Position numbers and translations under genes: made by a program. A DNA stretch of 64,000 bases from Schistosoma mansoni. Taxonomy: Eukaryota > Platyhelminthes > Trematoda > Strigeidida > Schistosomatidae. The stretch covers positions 12,360,675 through 12,424,674 of the forward strand of contig NC_031502.1 of the NCBI RefSeq assembly GCF_000237925.1, written 5' to 3'. The notes under the pieces were generated by a model. The model saw nothing but the letters and a program-made list of their open reading frames with translations, made no database searches and had not been told where the DNA came from. Positions 49,792 through 60,484 of the stretch are shown here, piece after piece; within the stretch, counting starts at the first letter, position 1, and each line of letters starts with the position of its first letter.

Positions 49792-52311
49792 TTAATCCAC
49801 CTCTTTGTAACTCCGCTTTCTAGACTCACGATGTCGTTGGCGTCGTTCAGCCAGGATAGCTGACAGTTCGGGATTAAATGCAGAATTAAAGGGCAGACTT
49901 CGTTCGTCCACATACGATTGTTCTTGATCTGGAGGTTTTAAAGCATCTAAACCAAAAGATTTAGCCAGTAAAACTGCTGCCCTGTCTCTTTCCTTTCGTT
50001 CTCGTTGCAGTCTCTCAGCTCGAAGACGATTAATGTCTGAACTCTTGGCCATTTCAATCAAATGTGATTTTTTATCCATACTTTCGGGACTCAGAGAAAC
50101 CTCTGTGGATAAATCTTTCGTTAGCTCCCCAAATGAATTACACGAAGTTTCAGTAAGTGATTGACTATACCTACTTCCTGTTCGCCGACTTTTCGAAGCC
50201 TATACGAAAGAAAAGTTTTACTATAGCAGCACACCGTTACAAATATTGATCAAGAAGTAGATAATATTAGCACCACAATTATGCGCGATATTCGCAATTG
50301 GACTGCATACATGTAACAAACTGAATATACCATGACAAATGTTTCCCGGGATGAATTTCGTAGTCATACAAGTTTTGAATTACGCGAATATCCACTGCAA
50401 TACGCGAGTAAGAAAATATGTAATAACCATTAGTATGTACTACAAAACCAGTGCGGATCTACAATGTTTGTCGCAATGGTGAAGCCAGTGGGACCTCATC
50501 AAACTAACTTCTCTAAAACATTAAATAGGAATAATATATTTGTAAAATCTCAGCGAATGAATTTTAATTAAATCCAACGTTTCGCCTGGCAATCTGGTCC
50601 AAGCTTTTTCAAGGAATTATAATCAAACATCAAAAATTCCNNNNNNNNNNNNNNNNNNNNNNNNNNNNNNNNNNNNNNNNNNNNNNNNNNNNNNNNNNNN
50701 NNNNNNNNNNNNNNNNNNNNNNNNNNNNNNNNNNNNNNNNNNNNNNNNNNNNNNNNNNNNNNNNNNNNNNNNNNNNNNNNNNNNNNNNNNNNNNNNNNNN
50801 NNNNNNNNNNNNNNNNNNNNNNNNNNNNNNNNNNNNNNNNAAATATATTATTCCTATTTAATGTCTTACATCAACTCGGCGCTCAAATACTGTGAAACTA
50901 TTCGCTCTAATTTAGACGAGAGTTCTTATATATAACTTCTCTAAATTTTGCATAAACGATATCATCGCCATGGAAATATTCAGGAATTTCGTCGAGCATG
51001 CCCAAACTTCCTACACTAATGCATAAGAACTGTACTAAATCCCAACATCATTGGAATTTACATGATTTACAAAATGCGTGGATGTCTGTGGCTGTCCTGC
51101 TTTGTTCCCGACTCATTTACTTTAAACGATGAGTGTAATGTACAGCGTTTTAGTGTTTTACTTAACAACTACTGCAAATGATGGCTTAGTTGACCAAGCA
51201 TTGAGTTTTGTGGTTTGATATACTACTTAGCTTCCAAATCCGAAGTGCCTCAAGCGATCCAGTAGTTGAGTCCTTAGATTAACTGACCGTTGGCTAAAAA
51301 TTACTGCTACTGAAATTTAAGTTATCAAACCAGTTATCGATTGCAATGCAGAGCACATTGAGCCTTCGTAACCAACGAAACAATACTTTCAATCGTCTTC
51401 CATGCTGTAGATAAATACCAATGGCTAAAAGCAGCTATTTACATCATGATGATAGTTTCCAGTTCCTGCTGACAGCAAAATGACATAGATTAACTCACCA
51501 ATTGCATGAATATATAAGCTTAGAAACAGCAAAGTAGAACTAAACCTAAACAAACCTCTTTGTATGGGCACTTTGGTACCATTATGTCATCAGGAAATAA
51601 GTTTGGCATAGCATGAATGCAAGCACTGGCACGTTCGAGTTCAGCTGCTTCGCTCTGTCTTTTTAGTTCCTTACTGCGTTTGAACATCTCCTCAACCTTC
51701 TTCATTTCTGTTAATGGGTCAGCCAACGTTTTCTTCTTTATTTCCAGTTCTTCTTTGTTTCTATTGATTGATCACCAAATGCCATAGCGCTTACTTTTTT
51801 CGTTCGCTTTCATGATGCTGATGGGTTCGAGGGTGCACATCATACCACGGCTTTTCACCGGCAGCATCAAGAACAGTTTGGCCTAAATAGGTCAAAATCC
51901 CAACTGTTTTCTCTTTCTTCTCCTGTTCGATCTTCTTTTCGCTTTCGTATTCTGCGTTTCCTTGTGAGACATCCAGCTTTTGGCTATCCGATTATTGCGA
52001 TCCGCAACTTACGACACTATCTTTTGTTAGAGTTATCTGGAACCCATCTGATCCCGAGCCAGATGTTAGGTTACTTTTTTGCCTTCTTAAATAATCTATT
52101 CGTGCTTCCTGATCCTAAACGTACAAAGTCAATCGAAGATTCTGAGGTGCCTTACAGCGAGCTGTGCTTTAAGTTCAATTTTTCTTCGCTCCTCCTCATA
52201 TTTTGCCTCATCTGACCTCACCCGAGCAATGTTCTCTTTTTTCAAAACATGCCATCTGTTAAGCAATGGCATATAAAAAAAGCATTACCTTTTTTTTGGT
52301 AAGATATTCAT
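49792..52311 (-). CDS. LENG1: LENG1 / Cir_N-domain protein homologue, six exons
   Basis: Exons, 5' to 3' on the minus strand: 52289-52311, 52156-52255, 52013-52114, 51795-51976, 51556-51760, 49792-50199. All junctions are GT-AG with agreeing phases, giving 339 residues. The start MNILPKKRWHVLKKENIARV matches the Cir_N domain of human LENG1 ([20 protein letters not shown]). The conserved VGILTYLGQ and WYDVHPR block lies about residues 115-140. The C-terminal part has LRAERLQRERKERDRA and FNSAFNPEL, the same order as in LENG1. The protein is highly charged and probably nuclear; the human protein is found with splicing factors, and its exact role is unclear. The first four introns are only 33, 41, 36 and 34 bases; intron 5 is 1.36 kb and carries a Penelope-type repeat with an assembly gap. 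All coding exons are intact. Confidence 0.93.
50551..50935. repeat. Penelope-type terminal repeat, copy 2, in LENG1 intron 5
   Basis: Matches 1-180 on both sides of the gap: the first 80 bases before it and ATATTATT...CTTACATCAAC...TTCTTATATATAAC after it. Here extra sequence (ATAATCAAACATCAAAAATTCC) precedes the gap, so this copy holds an internal segment that the window-start copy lacks. Part of it is unassembled. Confidence 0.75.
50641..50840. other. Assembly gap (200 N)
   Basis: Fixed-length N run inside the repeat of LENG1 intron 5. It does not interrupt coding exons. Confidence 0.98.
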
Positions 52312-53560
52312 TGTTTTGGAGTGAGATACTCAAACACGAAGTGAATTATCTTGCTACTGGATAATCCTCAGACTTCTAAAACAGAAATACGTTAAATTAC
52401 TAAGTCACATTTTCTTAAATGACGCAAAATTTCTTCTATACTATTCATGAGACTAACTCTACGAAAAAATCTTATAATTCGTACAAAATTGCATTACTTT
52501 CAGGCGTTAGGTTTTGCACAGATCTAACCGACAGGCATAGTACTAAACTGAACACAAAAACGTACACATAGTAATAAGTATTTTCACGATATGGATAATG
52601 TGAATAAAAAGTGTATTCATAACCTTGTGAACGTATTTAAGCTGTTTTTAATGGACTTCACCTACTAGCATATTAATGACTACGATCAGCAAGTGACTTT
52701 GCAGATTACTGATCTAACTCACTGTAAATTCTTTAAGGTTTTTGCTACGTGCTTCAATGGCCTGACATAACGTTTGTCCAAATTTACTACCTCGACTAAT
52801 GTATCACCCTAGTAGACTGGAATTCTACACCAACATTACGGTTTAACAAGCCTGTTGCAGTTCTGTTCAAAGAAACGGACGACTAGAGATCAAATCACTA
52901 AGTCAGAATCTTGGAAGTCTTTCTAGATCAGGATTACATCTTGGTTTTTAAGATGAATAGTGAACTTTCTAACATTTCAAAACTGAAGTTGTACAGGTAC
53001 TTAAATATGTAACTTTAAATTATTTCCACACCTGAACCATTAACAGGACATGTCTAGAATAATCCATTTAAGGAGCCAACTTTAGCTTATCAGGCTTACT
53101 GAGTGAACACAAATTTACGTACCAAGATTGTTTGAACCTAATTATTCATTACTCAGAGTGATATCCTTCCAACTCATCATAGGGAGCTTATAAGTGAAAT
53201 ATGACCGTAATATTGGGACGTTCGTGTGCTTGTAGGATCGACCATGTTTTAAACCCGTTTTTCTGAAGTGACCAAAGTGTAGTACGCCATAAGCGAACAG
53301 CTGATAAAATGCCGTTATGTAAACACGAACAAGTAGATAATAACCTAATATATAGGTTTTCTACAAAATTTATCAAGACGTACTACACTTATTGTGCCTA
53401 GTGATGTACTTCGTATTTATATGAATACCAAACTAAGTAGATAATCCAAAAATCTATTCCTACCCAGTAATCCTTCAAATTGACCCAATTTTTAGTGATT
53501 GTATAACTGGTAAACACTTCCTGGCTGAAAATAAGAGGCGTTGTAGACGGCAAGGTAAAT
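52312..53560. other. LENG1 upstream region
   Basis: Holds the presumed LENG1 promoter; no clear TATA box. Minus-strand frames at 53142-53300 and 53464-53524 can be joined by splice-like sites to 53581-53633 to give a 90-residue product. That reading competes with the plus-strand exon at 53562-53718, and I do not trust it. Confidence 0.35.
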
Positions 53561-53561
53561 A

Positions 53562-53718
53562 AGTCAGTGCGTTTTCAAACCTGCCCGCCGTTTCCTTTTT
53601 GCGACCTTGAACGGCCTGACACGAGGCGGTCATTCCGTATTTGATTTGTTGAGGGTCGGTTGGTTGTCCTCTGGGTTCCACGAATATCAGGTTTTCTCGT
53701 ATTTGCGTCGTTTTTGGC
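53562..53718 (+). CDS. Candidate upstream exon of the SWIM gene
   Basis: A GC-richer plus-strand frame reads ARRFLFATLNGLTRGGHSVF and DLLRVGWLSSGFHEYQ. A donor at 53719 (TTCTC|GTATTT) would leave phase 2, which fits the acceptor at 54083. The antisense frame over the same bases is also open because the codons are in register, so strand choice is uncertain. No start codon is seen. Confidence 0.28.
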
Positions 53719-54082
53719 TGTAGTAAATTCGCAAAATCAATGCCAAAAGCGTTTGTTTAGCTTACTCTGTTTTGTAGTGTACAATTTGGCTCTTTTGTTG
53801 CTTCGTAACTTGACCAGAGATGCCAATTACTCTACTGAATCTCACTCTCCTTGTTTAAAATTTGTAGGGGTCCACGAAACTGCGTATTCAGTATAAATTA
53901 TCATTAAAAGATACTCTGAATTTGTGTGAATCGTTGTTTTCTGCAAGAATTAAGACGACATGGCGAGTAACCCGTAATTCTTAAATGTTTGTAGTCCTTT
54001 CTTCAGTTACTGAAGTATTATCGCATGAAATAGCTGTTTTTTAGTAATTAGCGAGTAATGTTTGTAGTGATTTATGTTCCAG

Positions 54083-54400
54083 AGACATTTCGGTCGACTT
54101 AAGTGAGGCGTTTCAACGCATAATACTTAGCAGGCGTTTTGGAAACTGGATTGAATTCGATGGTGTGTTTAGGGAGTTCCAAAATGTTTGGATGCATAAT
54201 TCCATCCCTTTTCAGACCACCCGTACGCATAACATTCACGGCGAAAGTAAACTGCTGAAGGACATGCGATCTAAATACAGTTTTGTGGTGTTATGAACTA
54301 GATGCAGGCACTTGCGAGTGCAGTTGTCGAACATTTATGACTTGTCGATATCCTTGTCGTCATATACTACTGACATATGTAAAAAGACCAACTCTTACAG
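54083..54400 (+). CDS. SWIM zinc-finger protein, two internal exons
   Basis: Exon 54083-54246 follows the acceptor TTATGTTCCAG. A 34-base intron (54247-54280, GTAAAC...ATACAG) joins it in frame to exon 54281-54400, which ends at a perfect donor ACAG|GTAAGC. The joined frame reads VDLSEAFQRIILSRRFGNWI, EFDGVFREFQ, PFQTTRTHNIHGE and then LWCYELDAGTCECSCRTF and MTCRYPCRHILLTYVKR. The last part is a SWIM zinc finger (C-x-C...C-x-H), a fold for DNA or protein binding found in ZSWIM proteins and MULE transposases. Without the short intron the first frame runs on through SKYSFVV to a stop and the finger lies in another frame, so the intron decides whether the gene is intact. Further exons must lie outside; the LINE at 54.7 kb sits in the downstream intron. 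It could be a host gene or a captured MULE. Confidence 0.5.
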
Positions 54401-54732
54401 GTAAGCCTAATCAACTACGAAATAAATAAACTAATTAGCTCATCACATACTTAGACCATGCAGCCGATGGAAGTTAAATAACACGCATAACTTCCATTAT
54501 AATACAACAGCATCATTACCCAAACGGAGTGAAGGGTATATACGAATTCAAAGAAGCCAGAAAATCCATAAACAACAGATAGTTGAAAAATATGGTGAAC
54601 ACTTCGCCATGGTGGTGGAGAAAAAAAGTAGACAATTATCACTCAAAAATCAATAACTAGGTAAGACTGCCATTTCTCAAACATTTCTCTTCAGTTTCAG
54701 TTTGGAAAGGACAGGAGGCTTGGTGGCCTGTG

Positions 54733-57597
54733 TTAGTCCTGGCAATGATGGTCTCTCAGCTGATCCAACTTTCTTTTGAAGGAGTCGACGGATGGAGCCT
54801 CAACCACGTGCTGAGGTAATGAATTCCACTCGTTGATTATTCGATGGGAAAGTCGGTAGTCAGCTGACAAGTAATTCGTTCTGGGCTTGTGAACTTTTTT
54901 GGAGTGTCCTCGTAGATTTTCTGTTTTGGAAGACAAGAAAAATGAGGGCATATCAGGTGCAAATTTGTCATTTAGCAATTTGAAAACTATAATCAAGTCA
55001 CCTCTGATTCTTCTATATGACAGCGGGAATAGGTTTAGCTTGGTCAGTCTAGTACCATACGGGAGCTTCGCTATTCCGGGAATCAGCCTAGTTGCTGTTC
55101 TCTGAACTCTTTCCAAGAGTTCACTGTCTTTTTTTAGGCAGGGGTTAGCTGCTTGTATACAGTACTCAAGTTTAGGGCGTACGAACACTGTATACAAAGT
55201 CAGAAACGTTTTAGCGTCAAGATGCCTAAAAGCCCTGCGTATGGACCATAAAGTCCTAAAACCTTTGGCGGCTATTGCACGGCAGTGTGCAGTAGTCTTT
55301 AAGTCTTGACTAACGATGACGCCTAAGTCATTGTGTGCCTGAACAATAGGTAACTCAGTGTTATTCATCGTGTATGTATCTGTACCCTGATGGCCAATAT
55401 GCATCACAATACACTTGGAAGTGTTTATCGGCAATTGCCAGGTTTGGGACCATTCAGATAATCTCTCCAGGTCATTTTGAAGTTCTGAGCTATCGCCCTT
55501 GCTTTGTATCGCTCTCCATATCCTGACATCATCAGCATAGAGTAAGACCGATGACGATAGTAGACGAGGGAGATCATTTACGTACAGGAGGAATAACACT
55601 GGCCCTAAAACTGTACCCTGGGGGACTCCACTAAGCACAGTTTCCCAGCTAGACAACTTAGAGTTCACCCTTACTCTTTGTTGACGCCCAACTAGGAAGT
55701 CTTTTATCCACATCAATAGATTGCCTCTAATCCCGACATTCCTTAGCTTATATAACAGCCGGTTATGCGGAACTTTGTCGAAAGCTTTGCTGAAATCGAT
55801 GTAAGCTACGTCTATTGGTAATTTTTGGTCCTTAAGAGCGCACCAGCTTTCACGAGCGACTAATAAGTTTGTGAGACAAGAGTAACCTGTTCTAAAACCA
55901 TGCTGCTTTTCGGAGAGGATCCGGTTTTCATCGAGATACTTTAACAGTTCCTTCCGAATAATCTTTTCTAAGATTTTAACAACCACACTAGTTAGGCTAA
56001 TTGGTCGGTAATTCTCAGGCTTATGTTTTGTACCTGTTTTGAAGACTGGACTTACTATGGCGTTCTTCCAGTCTTTTGGTAGACGACCCTGGGTTACGGA
56101 TAGATTAAAACATACACTTAAAGGGTTCGCAACAAAGTTAGCCAATTCCTTTAGTAACCTAGGATGCAGTTCATCGGGTCCAGTGGATTTACCTATGTCA
56201 AGCTTAACTAGCAGACCAAAAACATCGAGTTCTTCAATGGTTACGCTGTCCAGTGCTTGTGTGGGTGGATTTTCATGGACTGGTGAGAAGGGTGTTTCTA
56301 TGGTGTATACATCGCTAAAGTATTTAGAGAATACTTGGGCTTTGCCAAAGTCATCCTCCACTAGTGATGTGGCAGTACTGTCTCCCCATAATGAAGGAAC
56401 ATTTCTTCTTCTTTTTGTCCTTTGGTTTATATACGAATACAAGCGTTTAGGGCATTCTATGGATTCCCTTACGATTTTCTCTTCGTACAGCTTTCTGGCC
56501 TTACGGAGGGTCGAGGCACAGGTATTTCGAGCCTTTTGATACTGAGATTTCGCCTCGTCAGTCCCCAGTAACCTAAATCTGTCCCACATTTTCCTTCTTT
56601 TACGGAGAAGGATGCGAACCTCCCTACTGAACCACGGTGGGGAGTTTCTCGGTCTCTTAGGTGTAGTCCAAGGGATGTGGGGGGTGGTAACTTTTAAGTA
56701 TAAATTCCGGAATACGTCCCAAGCCGTTTCGATTGATGACTCTGGATCTAATTTCCAATCTACTAATGATGCTGATTTCATGATGTCTGGTATGTTTGCT
56801 TTCCAGACGTTAGGTCTGGATTGAGCTGAAGCGTACTCGTGATCGACAGTTATATGGAAGTCAAAGCTTAAAACTGCATGATCACTTTTGCCTAGGGGTG
56901 GCATGTAATCCAGGTTTGCAACATCATCCTCATAATGAGTCAATATAAGATCTAGTAAGGATGATGCAGAACCCGGGTCGTACCTAGTTGCTTCCTTCAC
57001 GTGTTGCACTAGAGCACAAGTGATTATCGCATCAACTAGTTCCTGTTCGAAGGAGTTTGCTGACGATTCAGTCCGAAGATTTCCCCAGTCCACCATGGGT
57101 GCATTGAAGTCCCCTAAGATTAGACATCGATTACTTCGTGATAAAGTGTTGAGACTGCTTAGCAGGACCTCGTTTGCCTCACAGCTTGGACTGCGATAGA
57201 TCAAACTAAGTAGTAACTCTTGTCCCCTGCATTTCAGGCGGCAGCAAACTAATTCATACGTCCCACTCTCATGGGATACACTGTCGATAATGGTGAATGG
57301 AGTAGCATTCCTAATGAATAGAGCTACTCCCCCTCCTTTACGCGTTTGTATTCTATCGGCCCTTACTAATGTAAAACCCTCGAAATCAAGTTCCCTACTA
57401 TCTATAGACGGCGTCAGCCATGTTTCTGTGACTGCGATTATGTCTGGCCTAGTTGAGTCAATCTGTACACCTAGTTCCGGTAGCTTATTTAGTAAGCTCC
57501 GGGCGTTGGTATAACAGATCCGAAGCCTATTTAGGTGGCCTCGTGCTTCACCCAGAGTGGCTTCGGCATCATCCTCTGTCGAAGCCTCACAACCCGA
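54733..57597 (-). CDS. LINE copy A ORF2, endonuclease and reverse transcriptase
   Basis: The open frame continues upstream of the first Met through the whole overlap with ORF1, so I start it at the first codon after the slippery site: 954 residues. An APE-type endonuclease comes first (TETW near the start, GDFNAPMVDW, SDHAVLSFD). The RT follows, with HKPENYRPISLTSVVVKILE, YIDFSKAFDKVPH, GVPQGTVLGP and the catalytic YADD, then a thumb and C-terminal region (LNLFPLSYRRIRGDL). The endonuclease nicks the target and the RT copies the element RNA there. No stops are seen. No ATG lies in frame before the Met just after GDFN, so translation must begin by frameshift, reinitiation or a non-AUG codon. 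Confidence 0.9.
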   Translation of the reverse strand, partial: SGCEASTEDDAEATLGEARGHLNRLRICYTNARSLLNKLPELGVQIDSTRPDIIAVTETWLTPSIDSRELDFEGFTLVRADRIQTRKGGGVALFIRNATPFTIIDSVSHESGTYELVCCRLKCRGQELLLSLIYRSPSCEANEVLLSSLNTLSRSNRCLILGDFNAPMVDWGNLRTESSANSFEQELVDAIITCALVQHVKEATRYDPGSASSLLDLILTHYEDDVANLDYMPPLGKSDHAVLSFDFHITVDHEYASAQSRPNVWKANIPDIMKSASLVDWKLDPESSIETAWDVFRNLYLKVTTPHIPWTTPKRPRNSPPWFSREVRILLRKRRKMWDRFRLLGTDEAKSQYQKARNTCASTLRKARKLYEEKIVRESIECPKRLYSYINQRTKRRRNVPSLWGDSTATSLVEDDFGKAQVFSKYFSDVYTIETPFSPVHENPPTQALDSVTIEELDVFGLLVKLDIGKSTGPDELHPRLLKELANFVANPLSVCFNLSVTQGRLPKDWKNAIVSPVFKTGTKHKPENYRPISLTSVVVKILEKIIRKELLKYLDENRILSEKQHGFRTGYSCLTNLLVARESWCALKDQKLPIDVAYIDFSKAFDKVPHNRLLYKLRNVGIRGNLLMWIKDFLVGRQQRVRVNSKLSSWETVLSGVPQGTVLGPVLFLLYVNDLPRLLSSSVLLYADDVRIWRAIQSKGDSSELQNDLERLSEWSQTWQLPINTSKCIVMHIGHQGTDTYTMNNTELPIVQAHNDLGVIVSQDLKTTAHCRAIAAKGFRTLWSIRRAFRHLDAKTFLTLYTVFVRPKLEYCIQAANPCLKKDSELLERVQRTATRLIPGIAKLPYGTRLTKLNLFPLSYRRIRGDLIIVFKLLNDKFAPDMPSFFLSSKTENLRGHSKKVHKPRTNYLSADYRLSHRIINEWNSLPQHVVEAPSVDSFKRKLDQLRDHHCQD

Positions 57598-58658
57598 AAA
57601 TTTACAATTTTCAGGTCTTTTTCGCCAGCGTCTAATCTGAGCTGTAGTTCCTTTTCGGCTTCCCGTCTTTTAACACGGTCCGCCAACGGTAAGTCCTTAC
57701 GGAGAAAAACTCCTGAACCCTTTAATTTGTGTCCATTTTCTAAGATTAAGTCGCGTTCGTTTGAGGTTTTGAAAACGACTTTGAGTAGTCTAGACTGATT
57801 TGGTTTCAGATGCGCTAGATTTCCTAATCTATACACCTTTAGCAAGGTGACTCCGGGGATATTTTTGGGCATAACTTGGTTGAGTAGTTGTTTTATCAAC
57901 ACAATGTCATGCTCAAAACGAGCATTCGGTTCTAAGTTGTCACTCTCCTTGACTCTATGGAGAATGACTGATCTGTCGCTGTGATCAGACCTCGGCTTGT
58001 CGACCCTTTTGGTGGGGGTATGACTTCCTTTTACGTCATTTTGGCGTTTTTTTCTTACGACCCGTACCCAATCGCCAACGTTCTTTGGAGTGGTAACCAC
58101 AGTCGCGTCAGGCGTACTGTGGGATTCCGGAAGGTTCAGGACGACTTGGGAGATCGGGTCACCTTTCTCGCTGAAAACCGATCGAGCCTTGCGGTTTCGG
58201 CTTCCTGAAGTTCCCTTCTGGGTACCATTTTTGATACGAGGGACAGAAGAGACTTTTTTGCGCGAGTTTCTGGTTGTAACAGTCCTCTTTGGAGGATGTT
58301 CTTCCTCCTTAGTAGGGTGTGGGTCGGCAGTTTTAGGACTCACTTGGGCCTGCCTTGTGTCAATCTGCGTGTCGACAGATTGAGTTCTGACTGATGTATC
58401 CCGACCGCGCTTGCCGAGACACTTTTTTGCGGCATTTACTATTGAAATGGCCTCGGTTAGCAGGCTATTTGCATCCAAACAGCACTGTTGACATAGCCAT
58501 ACACATCCATTTTTACTAAACCGCTTGAAAGCTGCAGGTGTTAGATTCGTGCAAACTTCGTGGTACCAACCTTTGCACTCATCGCACTGCATGCCGCTAT
58601 CAACAGGATATCGACATCCTGGGCGGTGGCAAATGCTTTTGTTGCATCTTCCAGTCAT
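57531..58658 (-). CDS. LINE copy A ORF1, PHD-finger RNA-binding-type protein
   Basis: 375 residues from ATG 58658. Residues 5-59 form a PHD/C4HC3-type zinc finger (CNKSICHRPGC, MQCDECKGWYHEVC, WLCQQC). The middle (about 95-235) is basic and low in structure. The C-terminal 120 residues (ERDLILENGHKLKGSGVFL, then RKDLPLADRVKRREAEKELQ) look like the RRM/coiled region of LINE ORF1 proteins that bind element RNA. PHD-type fingers in ORF1 are known from CR1-like LINEs. The last codons overlap the ORF2 frame, and the heptamer AAATTTT lies at 57597-57603 in ORF1 phase A-AAT-TTT. Confidence 0.88.
   Translation of the reverse strand: MTGRCNKSICHRPGCRYPVDSGMQCDECKGWYHEVCTNLTPAAFKRFSKNGCVWLCQQCCLDANSLLTEAISIVNAAKKCLGKRGRDTSVRTQSVDTQIDTRQAQVSPKTADPHPTKEEEHPPKRTVTTRNSRKKVSSVPRIKNGTQKGTSGSRNRKARSVFSEKGDPISQVVLNLPESHSTPDATVVTTPKNVGDWVRVVRKKRQNDVKGSHTPTKRVDKPRSDHSDRSVILHRVKESDNLEPNARFEHDIVLIKQLLNQVMPKNIPGVTLLKVYRLGNLAHLKPNQSRLLKVVFKTSNERDLILENGHKLKGSGVFLRKDLPLADRVKRREAEKELQLRLDAGEKDLKIVNFRVVRLRQRMMPKPLWVKHEAT
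57597..57603 (-). promoter_or_regulatory. Candidate -1 frameshift site, copy A
   Basis: The heptamer A AAT TTT lies in ORF1 phase, and ORF2 continues in the -1 frame. Ten bases downstream is a seven-pair stem (GGCTTCG with CGAAGCC, loop of 14). The site fits the X-XXY-YYZ rule. Use is inferred. Confidence 0.55.
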
Positions 58659-58938
58659 TTTAAGATGCGAAAGTGAGTGTTGACTATAAGTAGAAAAAAA
58701 AAACTATAAACAGTTAGGACCAAAGTACTAACAGACACAATGGAAAAAAAGAAAAAGGTACTCTGGAGTACCGACGATAAAACTATTTAGGATACCAAAG
58801 ATGATACTCTAATAGAATACTTTAACTGAAAGAAATTCAATCAAAGTATAAAAACAGTAGTCTTGATACGTTAATAACGATCAAAACAATAGAATTTACT
58901 CAACGAGGAAAAATACCACTGTCCTTTTTAAATAGCGC

Positions 58939-60480
58939 AGTCCTATTTACGATCAGTATATCCGGATGAATAATTGGAGTGGTATTGTTTCCTAATCACA
59001 TGGTCTCCGGAGTCAAGCATATAATAACTAAAAAGATGTAACACTTGGAGAAGGTCGTGAGTGGTGAACGTGGAGATATTCATTCAATCGAATGGCATGA
59101 CTCAGTGTTGCAGACGCGCTCATTATGTTTAACTTATTTATATTCACATTAAATATATTATTCCATACCAAGCATAAATGTGTTCTTCAGAAGTACTAAG
59201 TATTGTTATTTGTCGCGATACGATGGGTCAGTATAGATAGTGATGCGATTTTCACGTAAGGTCTTACAGACTAGGCAATCAAACGATAAATTTACTGTTA
59301 TCGGACAATGTCTATTATGAAAGTAGTATTAGTGCCGAACTAGACTATACACATACTAAAAAGATTTAAAGTGCGAAAAGCTACAGTTATTATATTTAGA
59401 TAACTTATTAGATGAATAAACGCGGTAGTAGTCAATACAAAACACAGTTATCGTCAATGTGTGAATTGTTTCTCCGCATAAACTTCCATATTAAGAAATT
59501 CGCCAAGTTGTTCACCTGCATAGACTTGATTATTACAAAGATTTGAGCCTTTCAATTAGTTGACAGAAGTCATAAGTTGTCTAACAAAATGTATGGATAG
59601 CTTGCTCAATGCAATTCTGAAAAACAACAAATCAATCGTGAAAGAAAAGATTAAACTTCGTTATCAGTATCAAATTCCATAAGTAAATGAAATAGCAATT
59701 GATAGGATGTACCTGTAAGTGTTTTACTTGCTGTAAACAGTGCTCTTCATTTTCTAACCTTCCTACAATTTCATCTAGTTATTCGGTATTAACAAACAGA
59801 CTTCAGGCACCAAACGAAGGGACTCACAAACTTTAGTTATATGAAATTTGAGAAAAATCCAATTACAACGTTCATAATACTGTTTACATACAATAATGAA
59901 ATAACTGGTAACCACTATTTAGCGATTACTCGTCAACATGCATTAACACTTTGTTTATGATTTAGTCAGTGATTTCGGATTCTGTTAACAGAAATTTATA
60001 TTTTAACCCTATACGAGACATCGTAAAATAGTATTATCTACATGTTTTAGTTACCATGCTCATAACAAACACGCATCGCTTTACTTAAGAAGAGTATTTG
60101 GCTAACTTATGCGGCACCTACAGTAATGTTCTACACAGTTTCTGTATAAATTCAGAGAGCGGACAGAAAAACCTATCAACGCCAATTGTTACTAACATAA
60201 TTTTTCTCTCTCACATTACGTAATAACATATCAGTCCAGTTAACAACGATGATACTTATCATGGATTAAACTGTTTACGGCTGTATATTGATAGTTCATA
60301 TCGTAATGTAGCACGTTATATATTGACGTTCACTTTGAAGCAGGAGCGATCTGAAACAACAACACTACAGTGAGGACCGGTAAGTGCCGTTGAAGTAAGA
60401 ACACAATGTACTGGTACAACAGATATATTTTTAAAATTGAAAGACATGGTTGAGTGCAAAAGGGGAAACTTTCAACAAAA
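58939..60480. other. AT-rich DNA between LINE copy A and the small gene
   Basis: No coding exon or repeat recognised. Confidence 0.5.
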
Positions 60481-60484
60481 TAGT

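Larger units (their letters stand above)
54660..58938 (-). mobile_element. Near-complete CR1-type LINE, copy A
   Basis: The element starts at 58938 (GCGCTATTTAAAAAGG, shared with copy B), has a 280-base 5' UTR, ORF1 (57531-58658), ORF2 (54733-57597) and a short 3' tail whose exact end I cannot fix. Both frames are open. Copy B at 61786 is about 97% alike, so both inserted recently, in opposite orientation. By its RT and endonuclease it belongs to the CR1-like group to which schistosome SR3/Perere-3-type LINEs belong; the exact name is not certain. Confidence 0.9.

Noticed and set aside
53581-53633. Resemblance of MTASCQAVQGRKKETAG to the start of ribosomal protein S16
   Set aside because: The following residues do not match S16 in any frame or by splicing, and the strand is uncertain.
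57545-57590. H-type pseudoknot after the LINE slippery site (CAGAG in the loop with CTCTG downstream)
   Set aside because: Only one base separates stem 1 from the second pairing strand, too short to span seven pairs, and copy B breaks the loop pairing. I keep only the simple stem.
54899-58383. Several plus-strand frames of 60-166 codons over LINE copy A, and mirror frames on minus over copy B
   Set aside because: Antisense shadows of LINE ORF1 and ORF2.
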